Assembly (NCBI GenBank): GCA_965661765.1
Contig: CBFIFE010000006.1
Span: 1 to 64,000 of the forward strand
Direction of reading: 5' to 3'
DNA length: 64,000 nt
Origin: JBMYZL01 sp965661765
Lineage (GTDB): Bacteria > Bacteroidota > Bacteroidia > Flavobacteriales_D > Sanyastnellaceae
Shown here: positions 1-8,288 of the stretch, in pieces
How the letters are laid out: the number at the start of each line of letters is the position of its first letter
Position numbering within the stretch: the first letter of the stretch is position 1
Notes under the pieces: generated by a model
The model's input: the letters and a program-made list of their open reading frames with translations, nothing else
Databases searched by the model: none
Told to the model about the DNA's origin: nothing
Made by a program: the position numbers and the translations under genes

Positions 1-35
1 TGTATTTTGATGTATTTGGTTTGTTTTATTGCAAC

Positions 36-584
36 ATGAAGAATTTTTTGAGCCCCTCATTTTGTATCCTCGGATTCACTCTCCTTCTTGCCACTGCCTC
101 AGCCCAATCATCTGAACCGGATCCATGTGATTACCAATCCTTGTCCACTTTGCGGTCAGCATTGAATGATGCGGCAGAGGCATTCGCGCCCAGCACTTTA
201 GCAGACGCCATTGAATCTGCGCGGGAGATGCAAACCAAATGCCCAGAATCCTCCGATCGAATTCAAGGGTTCATCGAGGCAGCAGAAAGACGCCGCGCCA
301 AGCTGAATGCCACGGAGTATCCAGATCCGGTCGCACTCAGATTGCATGACACAGCGCATCGAGCGAACCCCGGCAGTCTGCTCAGAACTTCACTGATTTT
401 GAGCACGCTTGGGTTCAGCATCGCCACAGCGGGCTCCATCGCCGCATTTCAACTCGGTGAGCCCAATCTCGCCGAGGTCGGGGGAATCGTCGGGGGAGGT
501 TTCGTGCTCACGGGGCTGGCTTTCCACTTCCGAGCGGCGGGTGCCTTGGAGCGAGAGATTGAAGCACTGAAAAACGAACAGTAA
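36..584 (+). CDS. Secreted or membrane protein of unknown function
   Basis: A 182-residue protein not assignable to a family. The ATG at 36 is preferred over an in-frame TTG at 21 because it gives a clean signal peptide (MKNFLSPS, hydrophobic core, then ASA|Q at about residue 24). The middle is polar and probably helical with two cysteines (CDYQ, KCPE). Two hydrophobic segments follow at about 118-138 and 147-165, the second Gly-rich (GGIVGGGF), ending in a charged tail. It is probably anchored in the inner membrane with most of the chain in the periplasm. It is the first complete gene of the window, so its upstream partners are not visible. Confidence 0.7.
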   Translation: MKNFLSPSFCILGFTLLLATASAQSSEPDPCDYQSLSTLRSALNDAAEAFAPSTLADAIESAREMQTKCPESSDRIQGFIEAAERRRAKLNATEYPDPVALRLHDTAHRANPGSLLRTSLILSTLGFSIATAGSIAAFQLGEPNLAEVGGIVGGGFVLTGLAFHFRAAGALEREIEALKNEQ

Positions 585-660
585 GGAGCGCAAGTGAGCC
601 TTTTCGCGCCACCACCACCTTTCCGGCCGTCGAGCGCTGGCCGTCTGGTCGTATCTTGAC

Positions 661-1464
661 ATGAACCTTTTCCTCGACGGAACCTTCGAACCCAACACCC
701 GCAAGATGGCCACTCCCTACGTTCATTTCGAAAACGTTCACAACACCACGGCTGCTCGGGAATTGCTCCCGATGGTGCTGGACGATTTTCCAGCGCAATC
801 CATCATTGATTTTGGGACGGGATTGGGAACTTGGTTGCGGGTGGCCGAAGATTTGGGCGTCCGCGATGTGCTCGGCATTGACGGGGACTGGGTGGATGCC
901 GAAAAATTGACCATCGCCGAAGACCAATTCATGCGACGGAACCTGCACGAGACATTGGACCTCGGGCGGAAATTCGATTTGGCCATTTGCCTCGAAGTGG
1001 CAGAACACCTGATGCCTGACAAAGCGGAACTGCTGGTGGACAACATTGTACGACACAGCGACGTGGTGCTGTGGTCTGCAGCCATCGAAGGGCAAGGAGG
1101 CCAAAACCACGTCAACGAACGCCACCCGTCCTATTGGGCGGAGCTGTTCCGAGCCAGGGGCTATGTTTGGGAGGATCCCTATCGCCACCGGATTTGGCAA
1201 AACGAGAAAATCGACCACTGGTATCGCCAGAATGTGCTCATCTACCGGAAGAAAACGGCGGCTGATGCGCCTGGCCGTGCCGATTCACCCAATCTGCTTG
1301 TCCATCCCGTCAAGTTTTACAAGCACCTGAACCGAATTCAGGTCATGAAGAAGCAACTGCGAACAGTGAATTCGGGTCAAAAATCCCCCCGATTTTACTT
1401 CAATATGTTTCTGAAGTCATCGAAAATTCGATTCCTCAAAATGCTCGGTGGGAAAGGGCAATGA
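661..1464 (+). CDS. SAM-dependent methyltransferase (Methyltransf_23-like)
   Basis: A class I methyltransferase of 267 residues. SAM-binding motif I is IIDFGTGLGTWL, the acidic end of the next strand is LGIDGDW, and motif IV-like ICLEVAEHL follows. The stretch GQGGQNHVNERHPSYW is typical of stand-alone methyltransferases in polysaccharide clusters. The substrate cannot be read from sequence. A TATCTTGA box at 652-659 ends one base before the first ATG, so translation may really begin at the in-frame ATG at 706 (MATPYVHFEN). It converges on the glycosyltransferase gene with a 3-bp gap. Confidence 0.85.
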   Translation: MNLFLDGTFEPNTRKMATPYVHFENVHNTTAARELLPMVLDDFPAQSIIDFGTGLGTWLRVAEDLGVRDVLGIDGDWVDAEKLTIAEDQFMRRNLHETLDLGRKFDLAICLEVAEHLMPDKAELLVDNIVRHSDVVLWSAAIEGQGGQNHVNERHPSYWAELFRARGYVWEDPYRHRIWQNEKIDHWYRQNVLIYRKKTAADAPGRADSPNLLVHPVKFYKHLNRIQVMKKQLRTVNSGQKSPRFYFNMFLKSSKIRFLKMLGGKGQ

Positions 1465-1467
1465 CCC

Positions 1468-2175
1468 TCAAGCGGTGGTGCTGGGCTTGCGGAAGATTCG
1501 CCAGGCTGTCGCCAAATACGTCTTGGCCACTTGCAAAAGGCGCATTTTTGAGATGCCTTCTTGGCGCTCCACATAGCGTGTCGGAATTTGGCGGAAGGAG
1601 CAGCCGGATTTCAAGGCGCCCAAAAACAGCTCAATGACAAAGCTGAAGTCGTCATTCTTCGGCGCTACCGTTGACGGAATGCGACGGTGATAGGCCTTGA
1701 ACGAGTTGGTGACGTCCGTTGGGGGTATGCGGAAGAGAAGGCACAGCAGGCGATTTCCGAAAAAGGACAGCCACTTTTTGACAGGGCGAACGCCGACGAT
1801 GGATGAACCGGGAGACCATCGGGAGGCGACGGCGATGTCGGCGCCGTTTTGGATTTGGTCATGCATCAGGAGCGCATCCGGCAGCGAATCGCACAAATCA
1901 CCATTCAAGGGCAGCAGGACCTCACCCTTCGCGTGCTGAAAACCGAGGCGAACTGCAGCCCCATACCCCTTTTTTTCGCCCCCCTGGTGCACGGCCAAAT
2001 GCGCGAGACGCTGCTGCAAATCCAACAAAATCGGGTAGGTTCCATCGTCGCTGTCATCCACGACAATCAGTTCAAAATCCACACCCGAGGCGACGAAAAA
2101 TGAATGAATCGCCTGGATGTTCCGTTCGACAATTTGCTCTTCATTCCGCAGCGGGATGATGACGGACAGCTTCAC
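1468..2175 (-). CDS. Family 2 glycosyltransferase (dolichyl-phosphate mannose synthase type)
   Basis: A 235-residue GT-A fold enzyme. The N-terminus LSVIIPLRNEEQIVERNI and the following VDDSDDGT are the nucleotide-sugar binding strand and loop. The usual DXD position reads LNGDLCDS, so the metal site is slightly off consensus. It lacks the two C-terminal membrane helices found in many DPM1/GtrB relatives, so it is probably a peripheral membrane enzyme that loads a polyprenyl phosphate. It is the last gene of a four-gene minus-strand operon; the methyltransferase before it ends 3 bp upstream of this start. The membrane glycosyltransferase in the same operon could use its lipid-linked product. 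Confidence 0.88.
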   Translation of the reverse strand: MKLSVIIPLRNEEQIVERNIQAIHSFFVASGVDFELIVVDDSDDGTYPILLDLQQRLAHLAVHQGGEKKGYGAAVRLGFQHAKGEVLLPLNGDLCDSLPDALLMHDQIQNGADIAVASRWSPGSSIVGVRPVKKWLSFFGNRLLCLLFRIPPTDVTNSFKAYHRRIPSTVAPKNDDFSFVIELFLGALKSGCSFRQIPTRYVERQEGISKMRLLQVAKTYLATAWRIFRKPSTTA

Positions 2176-2178
2176 GGC

Positions 2179-3423
2179 TCAATGGCGCGTTTGCAACCCG
2201 CTTGCAATCTCCAGCTGTGGGTTGGGGAAGACCATTTGACCGCCTGCCTCGAGAAATGCCGCGTACTTGTGCAAGAAATAATCCTTGAAGTTCCAGGCCA
2301 AACACAAGTAGCAATCCGGTTCAAAGTCCAGCTCGTTTTCGTGAATCACAGGGATGTGTGTACCCGGGGTGAGGCGACCCACTTTCAGCGGATTGACCTC
2401 GACCGCGCACTCGACCCAATCGGGTCCGATTTCCGCATAGTTCAACAAGGTGGACCCTTTGAGCGGCGCACCAAGGCACACCACCGTCTTGCCTTCGGCC
2501 TTCATGTCCGCCAAAAACACGCGCAAATCCTCGCGGTTCTGACGCACCCGGCCAGCAAACTGTCGGTAGGTCTCGATGCTTTGCAGTCCGAAAGCGGCCT
2601 CTCGCTCCAGCCTTTGTTCGACTCGAGGCGACACGGAGTGGTTCGAGCTGGATTTGGCCACATACACGACAAAACTGCCACCATGAATGTCCCAATCTTC
2701 GACGTCAATGATGTGCAAACCATGGGCCTCGAAAATCCGCTTCAACGGAAAAATCGCGTGGATCATGGTGTGCTCGTGGTAAAAATGGTCAAACTGGTTG
2801 CGGTCGATGATGTCGAGAAGGTCCACGCACTGCGCACAGAACACAGTGGAGTCGTCCATCACATGAATCAGGCCTTCAATGAATTCGTGCAGATTTTGAA
2901 CGTGGTAAAAAACAGCAGTCGCCGTGATGAGCTTGATGTTCTCCCCCCGCGCTTTGATGGCGCTTGCGGTGGCCCGATTCCAAAAAGACGGGACCACCTC
3001 GATTCCCTTTTCGCGAGCCAATGGTGCTGTGTGCTTGCTCGGGTCGACGCCGAGTGTATTCATCCCCAACCCATCGAAACATTGGAGCAAGGATCCATCG
3101 TTTGCCCCGATGTCCATCACCCAGTCGGACGCCTGGAGGCTGAATTTGTCGACAAGGTGAGCAGACAAAGCACGGAAATGTTCCACCACAGGCACCGACA
3201 ACCCTGAAATGTAAGGGTGCTCTTCAAACATGATGTCGACATCGGGAAACTCTTGAATTTGAACCTGAAAACAATCCTGGCACACCATCATGACCAACGG
3301 ATAAAACACCTCATCGGCCAAGTCTTCGGCTCGGAGGAAAACGTTGCCATTGGGCTGATCCTTCAAATCAATGAACTCGAGCAATTCGGTTCCCCGGCAG
3401 TTCATGCAAACATCATTCCTCAT
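2179..3423 (-). CDS. Sugar C-methyltransferase (Zn-binding N-domain, SAM core, C-terminal domain)
   Basis: A 414-residue protein with the three-part layout of NDP-sugar C-methyltransferases (TylCIII/NovU type). The N-terminal domain has two CxxC pairs (CMNC near residue 6 and CQDC near 50) that would hold zinc. The SAM site is VMDIGANDGSLLQ at about 100-112. The C-terminal domain contains VCLGAPLKGSTLLNY, a nucleotide-fold loop typical of the family. It should add a methyl group to a keto-sugar nucleotide, giving a branched deoxysugar. The ATG overlaps the end of the upstream membrane glycosyltransferase gene by 11 bp, supporting translational coupling. Confidence 0.87.
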   Translation of the reverse strand: MRNDVCMNCRGTELLEFIDLKDQPNGNVFLRAEDLADEVFYPLVMMVCQDCFQVQIQEFPDVDIMFEEHPYISGLSVPVVEHFRALSAHLVDKFSLQASDWVMDIGANDGSLLQCFDGLGMNTLGVDPSKHTAPLAREKGIEVVPSFWNRATASAIKARGENIKLITATAVFYHVQNLHEFIEGLIHVMDDSTVFCAQCVDLLDIIDRNQFDHFYHEHTMIHAIFPLKRIFEAHGLHIIDVEDWDIHGGSFVVYVAKSSSNHSVSPRVEQRLEREAAFGLQSIETYRQFAGRVRQNREDLRVFLADMKAEGKTVVCLGAPLKGSTLLNYAEIGPDWVECAVEVNPLKVGRLTPGTHIPVIHENELDFEPDCYLCLAWNFKDYFLHKYAAFLEAGGQMVFPNPQLEIASGLQTRH

Positions 3424-4912
3424 CCGTACAAGGTTTTCTTTTGTAAATGCCTACACCCATTTCCTCCGCATCCATCACATAACACTCGTTCAGGATTTCT
3501 TGAACGTCCGGAAGCATCTGCCACTTGACATTGTCGAGATATACCACAAAATAATCTGGCATGTCCAAGGTTATAATATCGACAAAATCGTCTTTACACT
3601 CTCTAATATACGGATATTCTTCTCCATGATGAAACTGAAGAGCGCAAATGTATTTGGTTGCAATGGGGCGTTTCAGGTCCAACAATGCAGCGGTAATGGG
3701 CCAACTCCAGTGGTACGGCTGAATGGTTTCTTGCCCGGTCGTGTGCTGTTCGAAGTACGACACGATGAAGTCTTTCCGCAACAAATTGTCATTCGTGCCA
3801 CTCCGGTGCACATGCTTCGCATTGGGCAAAAAAACCGCTAAGAAGTACAGCTGGCAAAAGGCCCACACGCCGAGTCCGACCGGCAAAAGGCCCAATGCTG
3901 CCGCGGGCAACCGGCTCCGCTGCAAGCGGGGCCTCATGGTCATGGAAATGCCCAGAACAGCGAAAAACATGAGGTGACTGAACAGGTAGTAGTACCTCCC
4001 GTAGCCTTGGACAGCGCCGATGAAACAACCGAGCAGAAAGAAGATGGAAAAGGTGCGCAACCAAGATTTGGTCTTTTCATCCTTCTCCCAAAAGGACAAG
4101 ACGTTCATGGCAAAAACGAACACCACGGCCCAAACATTCACACTTCTGAAGAACAGAATCGGTTGAATTTCATTCTTGAACTCCGCATACAAAGGCATGT
4201 ATTCCAAAACCAGTTCCACAAAAGCATCCCATCCGTCCAGATGCCACAGCCCAGCGATGATCAACGCGACCGGGATGCTGAAGCCCAAGGCCATTCTCGC
4301 GATGCCACGAGCCAGCATTTTCCGCGACCATGGCAACTTGAAAAACATGAAAACGTTCAAAAGTGCAACGGGCAGAATGACCGCATAATGCGGCTTGATC
4401 AGGGCGGCCAGGGCGGCCCATGCACCAAGCCCCAGCCACGGATGTTTCATCATGTCCCTTGACTCCGTGAGCTTCAGTGTGGATTGAATGATGAAGATTG
4501 CGGGGATCAGGACCAGGAAATCTCGCTGGAAAAAATAGTTGGCATTTGACAGATAGAGCAGGCCAAAAGCGAGGGCCACAAACCACCCCACTGCGCGGTG
4601 GATCGGCGCAAGCAGCCGAGAAATCAGGGCAAACAACCCGAACAAGGACAGAAATCCGAAAAGCCGAAACGCGAACTCCCCAAACCCGAAGGCCTTCCCA
4701 ATCAACACATGAACCAGGTAGGTGAGCGGAAAATTGATCTCGAACAAATCCCGGTAAGGCACAAAGCCGTGTTCACCGATCAAATAAGCCCCGTAATGCA
4801 GATAGATCGAATCGGCGAAGAGCGGCACCTGAATGCGGTGAAACACCACCCAAGCCAGCATCGCCGACAGCAACCCCAAGGCAATTCGAACTGCCATCCG
4901 TTTGAACATCAT
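3413..4912 (-). CDS. Multi-spanning membrane glycosyltransferase (GT-C / PMT-like)
   Basis: A 499-residue integral membrane protein with about ten hydrophobic segments. The first large extracytoplasmic loop carries acidic positions (FADSIYLHYG, then VPYRDLFEINFP), as in GT-C enzymes of the GT39 type that use lipid-linked sugars. The C-terminal soluble part ends near PDYFVVYLDN. The start was set at the ATG whose last two bases form the TGA overlap (ATGA) with the reductase gene before it; longer starts would run into that gene. The operon context suggests it attaches a modified sugar to a surface polymer or lipid. The acceptor is unknown. Confidence 0.8.
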   Translation of the reverse strand: MMFKRMAVRIALGLLSAMLAWVVFHRIQVPLFADSIYLHYGAYLIGEHGFVPYRDLFEINFPLTYLVHVLIGKAFGFGEFAFRLFGFLSLFGLFALISRLLAPIHRAVGWFVALAFGLLYLSNANYFFQRDFLVLIPAIFIIQSTLKLTESRDMMKHPWLGLGAWAALAALIKPHYAVILPVALLNVFMFFKLPWSRKMLARGIARMALGFSIPVALIIAGLWHLDGWDAFVELVLEYMPLYAEFKNEIQPILFFRSVNVWAVVFVFAMNVLSFWEKDEKTKSWLRTFSIFFLLGCFIGAVQGYGRYYYLFSHLMFFAVLGISMTMRPRLQRSRLPAAALGLLPVGLGVWAFCQLYFLAVFLPNAKHVHRSGTNDNLLRKDFIVSYFEQHTTGQETIQPYHWSWPITAALLDLKRPIATKYICALQFHHGEEYPYIRECKDDFVDIITLDMPDYFVVYLDNVKWQMLPDVQEILNECYVMDAEEMGVGIYKRKPCTDEE

Positions 4913-5757
4913 TGACTTTGTTTTTTGATGGCCACAAGCGCATCTCGAACGGAAGTGGGCGCCATGCCTGCTTTCCGCCAAGATGCTGCGCTGTCGAGTT
5001 GGACAAATCGAGGGCGGACGTCGCCCTCCGGCAAAGTCGCTGCCACGATGCGAGCGGCGTCCAGGGAAAACACTTCGGCCACAAGGAGGGCGAAACCGTA
5101 TCGCGACAATGCGTCTCGACCAGAGAAATGAAAAATTCCCTGGCCACCTTCCTCCAAAATGTACACCAACGCTGTCATCAAATCCTCAACGTGCGTTGGG
5201 TTGTTGTGCAAGTCGCACCACGCCTGCATCACTTCGCCCTTTCGGAGGACATCCTGAACGAGGTGAACAAAATCGCCCGCCAGCCCAAAGATTTGGGATG
5301 TTCTCACAACGGCCCAATGCTTCAACCGCGACTGAATCAACTGCTCCGAAAGCAACTTGTGCGCTGCGTAGACCGTTCGTGGCCTTGGATCTGCTTCTTC
5401 ATCCAACACCCCCTCACTTTCAGCAAGTACATAATCGGTTGACAGATAGACGATTTGGGCAGCGCATCGCTCCGCAATTTGCACCAACCTCAGCGTGAGC
5501 ATGCCGTTCACTTCCAAACTTGCTTCAGGATGCTGTTCACAAAATGCAATGTCCTTCAAGGCGGCCAAGTGAAGGATCACCTGAATCTTTTGGGCCACAA
5601 ACAAATCGATCAATGACGGGTCCAGAAAACCGATGGGAATTTCCCCAAGCGCACTCCGACGATCGAACGGAAACACCTGAAAGCCTCGCCCCTCAAGGTC
5701 CCGACAAACCACTCGGCCAAGCATGCCGTCCGATCCCACCACAGCAACGCGCTTCAT
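4909..5757 (-). CDS. RmlD-like NAD(P)-dependent sugar reductase/epimerase
   Basis: A 282-residue short-chain dehydrogenase of the extended type. It starts MKRVAVVGSDGMLGRVV, a GxxGxxG Rossmann site. It keeps the YLSTDYVL strand and the catalytic YAAHK (YxxxK) found in dTDP-4-dehydrorhamnose reductases, with HLAALKDIAFCE as the usual loop after strand 4. The start is the ATG closest to the Rossmann strand. A second and more canonical RmlD lies at 24588-25457, so this copy may act on another keto-deoxysugar, fitting the C-methyltransferase in its operon. It is first in a four-gene minus-strand operon. Confidence 0.85.
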   Translation of the reverse strand: MKRVAVVGSDGMLGRVVCRDLEGRGFQVFPFDRRSALGEIPIGFLDPSLIDLFVAQKIQVILHLAALKDIAFCEQHPEASLEVNGMLTLRLVQIAERCAAQIVYLSTDYVLAESEGVLDEEADPRPRTVYAAHKLLSEQLIQSRLKHWAVVRTSQIFGLAGDFVHLVQDVLRKGEVMQAWCDLHNNPTHVEDLMTALVYILEEGGQGIFHFSGRDALSRYGFALLVAEVFSLDAARIVAATLPEGDVRPRFVQLDSAASWRKAGMAPTSVRDALVAIKKQSQ

Positions 5758-5875
5758 GCTCGGAAAGAAACGAAAATTCTTCGAGCATGGGCCTCCAGCG
5801 AAAAACCGTTTTCGATGCGCAGCCCAGCGAACCATTGCCGCCAGCGAAGGGTTATCCCATTGCAAGATTGAAACC

Positions 5876-6862
5876 ATGCACAAACTGCTCACCACCTGCG
5901 CCCTCCTCGGAGCGGCAGCAATCGCACACGCCCAAACCTCCGGGGACCTCGGCCGCGACATCATGCCCGCCCCCGACGAATCCATCGGCCTGCCGCCCAA
6001 CCACGGCGAGCTGTACGACATGACCGGCGGGTACGCCCTCGGCGCAACCGTCGCCGACTTCACCCTCTGGAACGCCGACGGCATGGCCTTCAACCTCTCG
6101 GACATGCTCACGCAAGGCAAGCCCGTCGTGCTGATCAGCGGATCGGTGACCTGTGACAAATTCGCGAACACCTTTCGGTTGAGTTACGAAGGACAGCTGA
6201 GCTTGGACGCACGGGCGTTTTTGGAGGGGAGCCAGGAAGATTTGGCCTATGTCTTCATCTACGGCATGGAAGCCCACCCGACCAGCGGCGCCTGCCCCAC
6301 GAATTGCCCGCCTGCCCAAACCACCGACACCCTCGTCGCCCAGCACAACACTTACGCGGACCGCCTCGCCGCGCTCACGAGTTGGACGACGGCGACGGAC
6401 ATCGATTTCTCCTACACGATGTTCGCTGACAACCCCGACAACGCGGTGTACAACACGTATTTTGAGCGGCCGAATGGCGTGCTGGGCATCAATTGCGATG
6501 GAACTGTGGGCCTGCGCGCGGATTGGATGACCAGTTTCTTGGGAACGCCAGAAGGTCAAGACCAAACCATCGCCTGGGCCACCGCCCAAGCCACCTGCTA
6601 CGCAGAGAACGCCACTTCGAACCTCACGGCCACGCCCGGGCGCACTTCGCTGGTGCTTGTCCCGAACCCCGCGGCAACCGGCACCGCGGCTCGCGTCATC
6701 GGCGCATCAGCCCTCGCCACGATTGAGGTGCGCGATGCCCTTGGCCGACTCCACCACCGCACGCGGGGCACAACCACGCTGCCCCTATTGCCCAGGGGCC
6801 ACTACTTCGTCACCGTGACAGAGGCCGAAGCGCGCACCACCCTGCGGTGGGTCATCGACTGA
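5876..6862 (+). CDS. Secreted deiodinase-like thiol protein with T9SS sorting tail
   Basis: A 328-residue protein. Residues 1-20 are a signal peptide (ends AHA|Q). Residues 58-240 resemble the thioredoxin-fold iodothyronine deiodinase/redoxin families: LISGSVTCDKF puts a cysteine at 93 where deiodinases carry selenocysteine, and VFIYGMEAHPTSG (His134) matches the conserved EAHPSDG segment. More cysteines occur at GACPTNCPP and near IAWATAQATC. Residues from about 255 form a type A T9SS C-terminal domain (VPNPAATG, then LGRLHH, LPRGHYFVTV). It should be exported, cleaved and attached to or released from the cell surface. Deiodination itself is not implied; a peroxide or disulfide role is equally possible. 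Confidence 0.72.
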   Translation: MHKLLTTCALLGAAAIAHAQTSGDLGRDIMPAPDESIGLPPNHGELYDMTGGYALGATVADFTLWNADGMAFNLSDMLTQGKPVVLISGSVTCDKFANTFRLSYEGQLSLDARAFLEGSQEDLAYVFIYGMEAHPTSGACPTNCPPAQTTDTLVAQHNTYADRLAALTSWTTATDIDFSYTMFADNPDNAVYNTYFERPNGVLGINCDGTVGLRADWMTSFLGTPEGQDQTIAWATAQATCYAENATSNLTATPGRTSLVLVPNPAATGTAARVIGASALATIEVRDALGRLHHRTRGTTTLPLLPRGHYFVTVTEAEARTTLRWVID

Positions 6863-6864
6863 CC

Positions 6865-6942
6865 CGCCCGCATTCCGCGGCACCGCTTCCCGCCCGCATT
6901 CCGCGGCACCGCCGCCCGCCCGCATTCCGCGGCACCGCCGCC
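6865..6942. repeat. Three tandem 26-bp GC-rich repeats
   Basis: Three head-to-tail copies of a 26-bp unit (CGCCCGCATTCCGCGGCACC followed by 6 variable bases) begin two bases after the stop codon at 6862 and run almost to the stop of the convergent gene. Copies two and three look identical; copy one differs at its last bases. Each copy holds a CCGCGG palindrome. There is no T-run, so it does not look like a classical terminator, but it fills the whole convergent gap. Confidence 0.85.
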
Positions 6943-6947
6943 CGCCC

Positions 6948-8222
6948 TCACTCCCCCCGGTTCAGCCCTTCAAAGCGCTCCTTCATCGTCGGGTTGCCCC
7001 AAGTGAGCTTTTTGATGGTCAGCTCCTGCGACTTGTCATTCGCCAGCCTCAAATTCCTGCCCGAGGACAACAAGGCCTTCTTCGTCTTCTCGAGGTGGCT
7101 GATGGTTTTGTCGATTTCTCCGATGGCTTCTTCAAACTGACGGGTGGCCAAATCATAGTTCCGCGCAAACCCCGTCTTGAACTCCTCAATCCGCGCCTCG
7201 AAGTTCGTGATGTCGAGGTTCTCTGCCTTCACCCGCGCCAGCTCCGCCTTGTAATGCTGGGCATTCTTCGCCGCATTCCGCAGCAATGAAATGATCGGAA
7301 TGAAGAACTGCGGCCGAATCACGTACATCTTTTCGTGCATGTGCGACATGTCCACGATTCCGGTGTTGTAGAACTCATTCTCCGGCTCCAGCAGCGACAC
7401 AAGCACCGCGTATTCACAATCCTTCGCCGCGCGGTCCTTGTCGAGTTTCGCCAGAAAATCCGTGTTTTTCTTCTTCGTCGCCGTCTCATCGCGCTCATTC
7501 TTCATCTCGAACATGATGCTGATCACCTCATTGCCTTCCTCATCGTGCTCCCGGTAGATGTAATCGCCCTTTGTGCCCCCACTGGCGTCGTTGTCTTTGC
7601 CAAACTCAGCCCGCTGAAACCCGATCGCCCGCACCTTGTTGAACTCCGTTTCGCAATGCTGCTCGAGCGATTCCCCCACCATCTTCGTCGACAGCTTCGC
7701 CTTCATCTCCCGCAGCCGCACCATCTCGTCGTCCTTGTGCCGAATGATTTCCTCCTTGCTTTTCATCGCTTCGAGGTGGGTGCTCCTCAGCGCTTCCAGT
7801 TTCTGATTCGCTTCCGCCTCCTGGATTTTCACCTGCGAGGCCAAACCGTCCCGCTCCCCCTCCAACGCCTTCACCTGCTCCGCAATCGCCAGCCGCTTCT
7901 CCGTTTCCGCTCCCTCGAGCTTCCCCTGCAACGCCGTCACCTCCTGCTGCTGTTCAGCCAGCCGCGCCTTCAACGCCTCCTCTTCCCGCCGGCGCTCCTC
8001 AGCCGCCGCGTCGAACTTCGCCTTGAAATCCGCCGCCAGCGCCGCCTTCATCCGCTCCTCGGCCAGCGCCTGCTCCGTCTTCCTCGTTTTCTCGATCTCC
8101 GCGAGCCGCTTGGCGAGCTCAGATTCGAGGGTGGCGTTGCGCACCTGCCGCTGAATCTCCGCGTAGCTGCTCTCGTCGAGGTTGAAGGTGCTGTGGCAGT
8201 TGGGGCACTGGATTTGGCTCAT
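6948..8222 (-). CDS. DUF2130 protein (coiled coil plus nuclease-like domain)
   Basis: A 424-residue cytosolic protein of the DUF2130 family. The N-terminus has one zinc-knuckle-like pair (CPNCHSTF). A long charged coiled coil spans about 25-190 (runs of E, K, R, A). The C-terminal domain holds GGTKGDYIYRE followed by MFEMKNERD, a D...ExK pattern like PD-(D/E)XK nucleases, which is an inference only. Another helix region rich in K and E ends the chain. The start was taken at MSQIQCPNC because upstream codons encode a poor extension. The biological role of the family is not established. It follows the GCTDP repeat gene on the same strand after a 66-bp gap. Confidence 0.82.
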   Translation of the reverse strand: MSQIQCPNCHSTFNLDESSYAEIQRQVRNATLESELAKRLAEIEKTRKTEQALAEERMKAALAADFKAKFDAAAEERRREEEALKARLAEQQQEVTALQGKLEGAETEKRLAIAEQVKALEGERDGLASQVKIQEAEANQKLEALRSTHLEAMKSKEEIIRHKDDEMVRLREMKAKLSTKMVGESLEQHCETEFNKVRAIGFQRAEFGKDNDASGGTKGDYIYREHDEEGNEVISIMFEMKNERDETATKKKNTDFLAKLDKDRAAKDCEYAVLVSLLEPENEFYNTGIVDMSHMHEKMYVIRPQFFIPIISLLRNAAKNAQHYKAELARVKAENLDITNFEARIEEFKTGFARNYDLATRQFEEAIGEIDKTISHLEKTKKALLSSGRNLRLANDKSQELTIKKLTWGNPTMKERFEGLNRGE

Positions 8223-8288
8223 GATCGCATTTGTTTCACGGAAAATTACGCAAAACAAAAAGGCCATCATGCACAACAAGCGAGACCT

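Noticed and set aside
4982..6171. Longer start of the RmlD-like gene (up to 6171)
   Set aside because: The extension overlaps the divergent T9SS gene start and has no Rossmann features; the fold begins at 5757.
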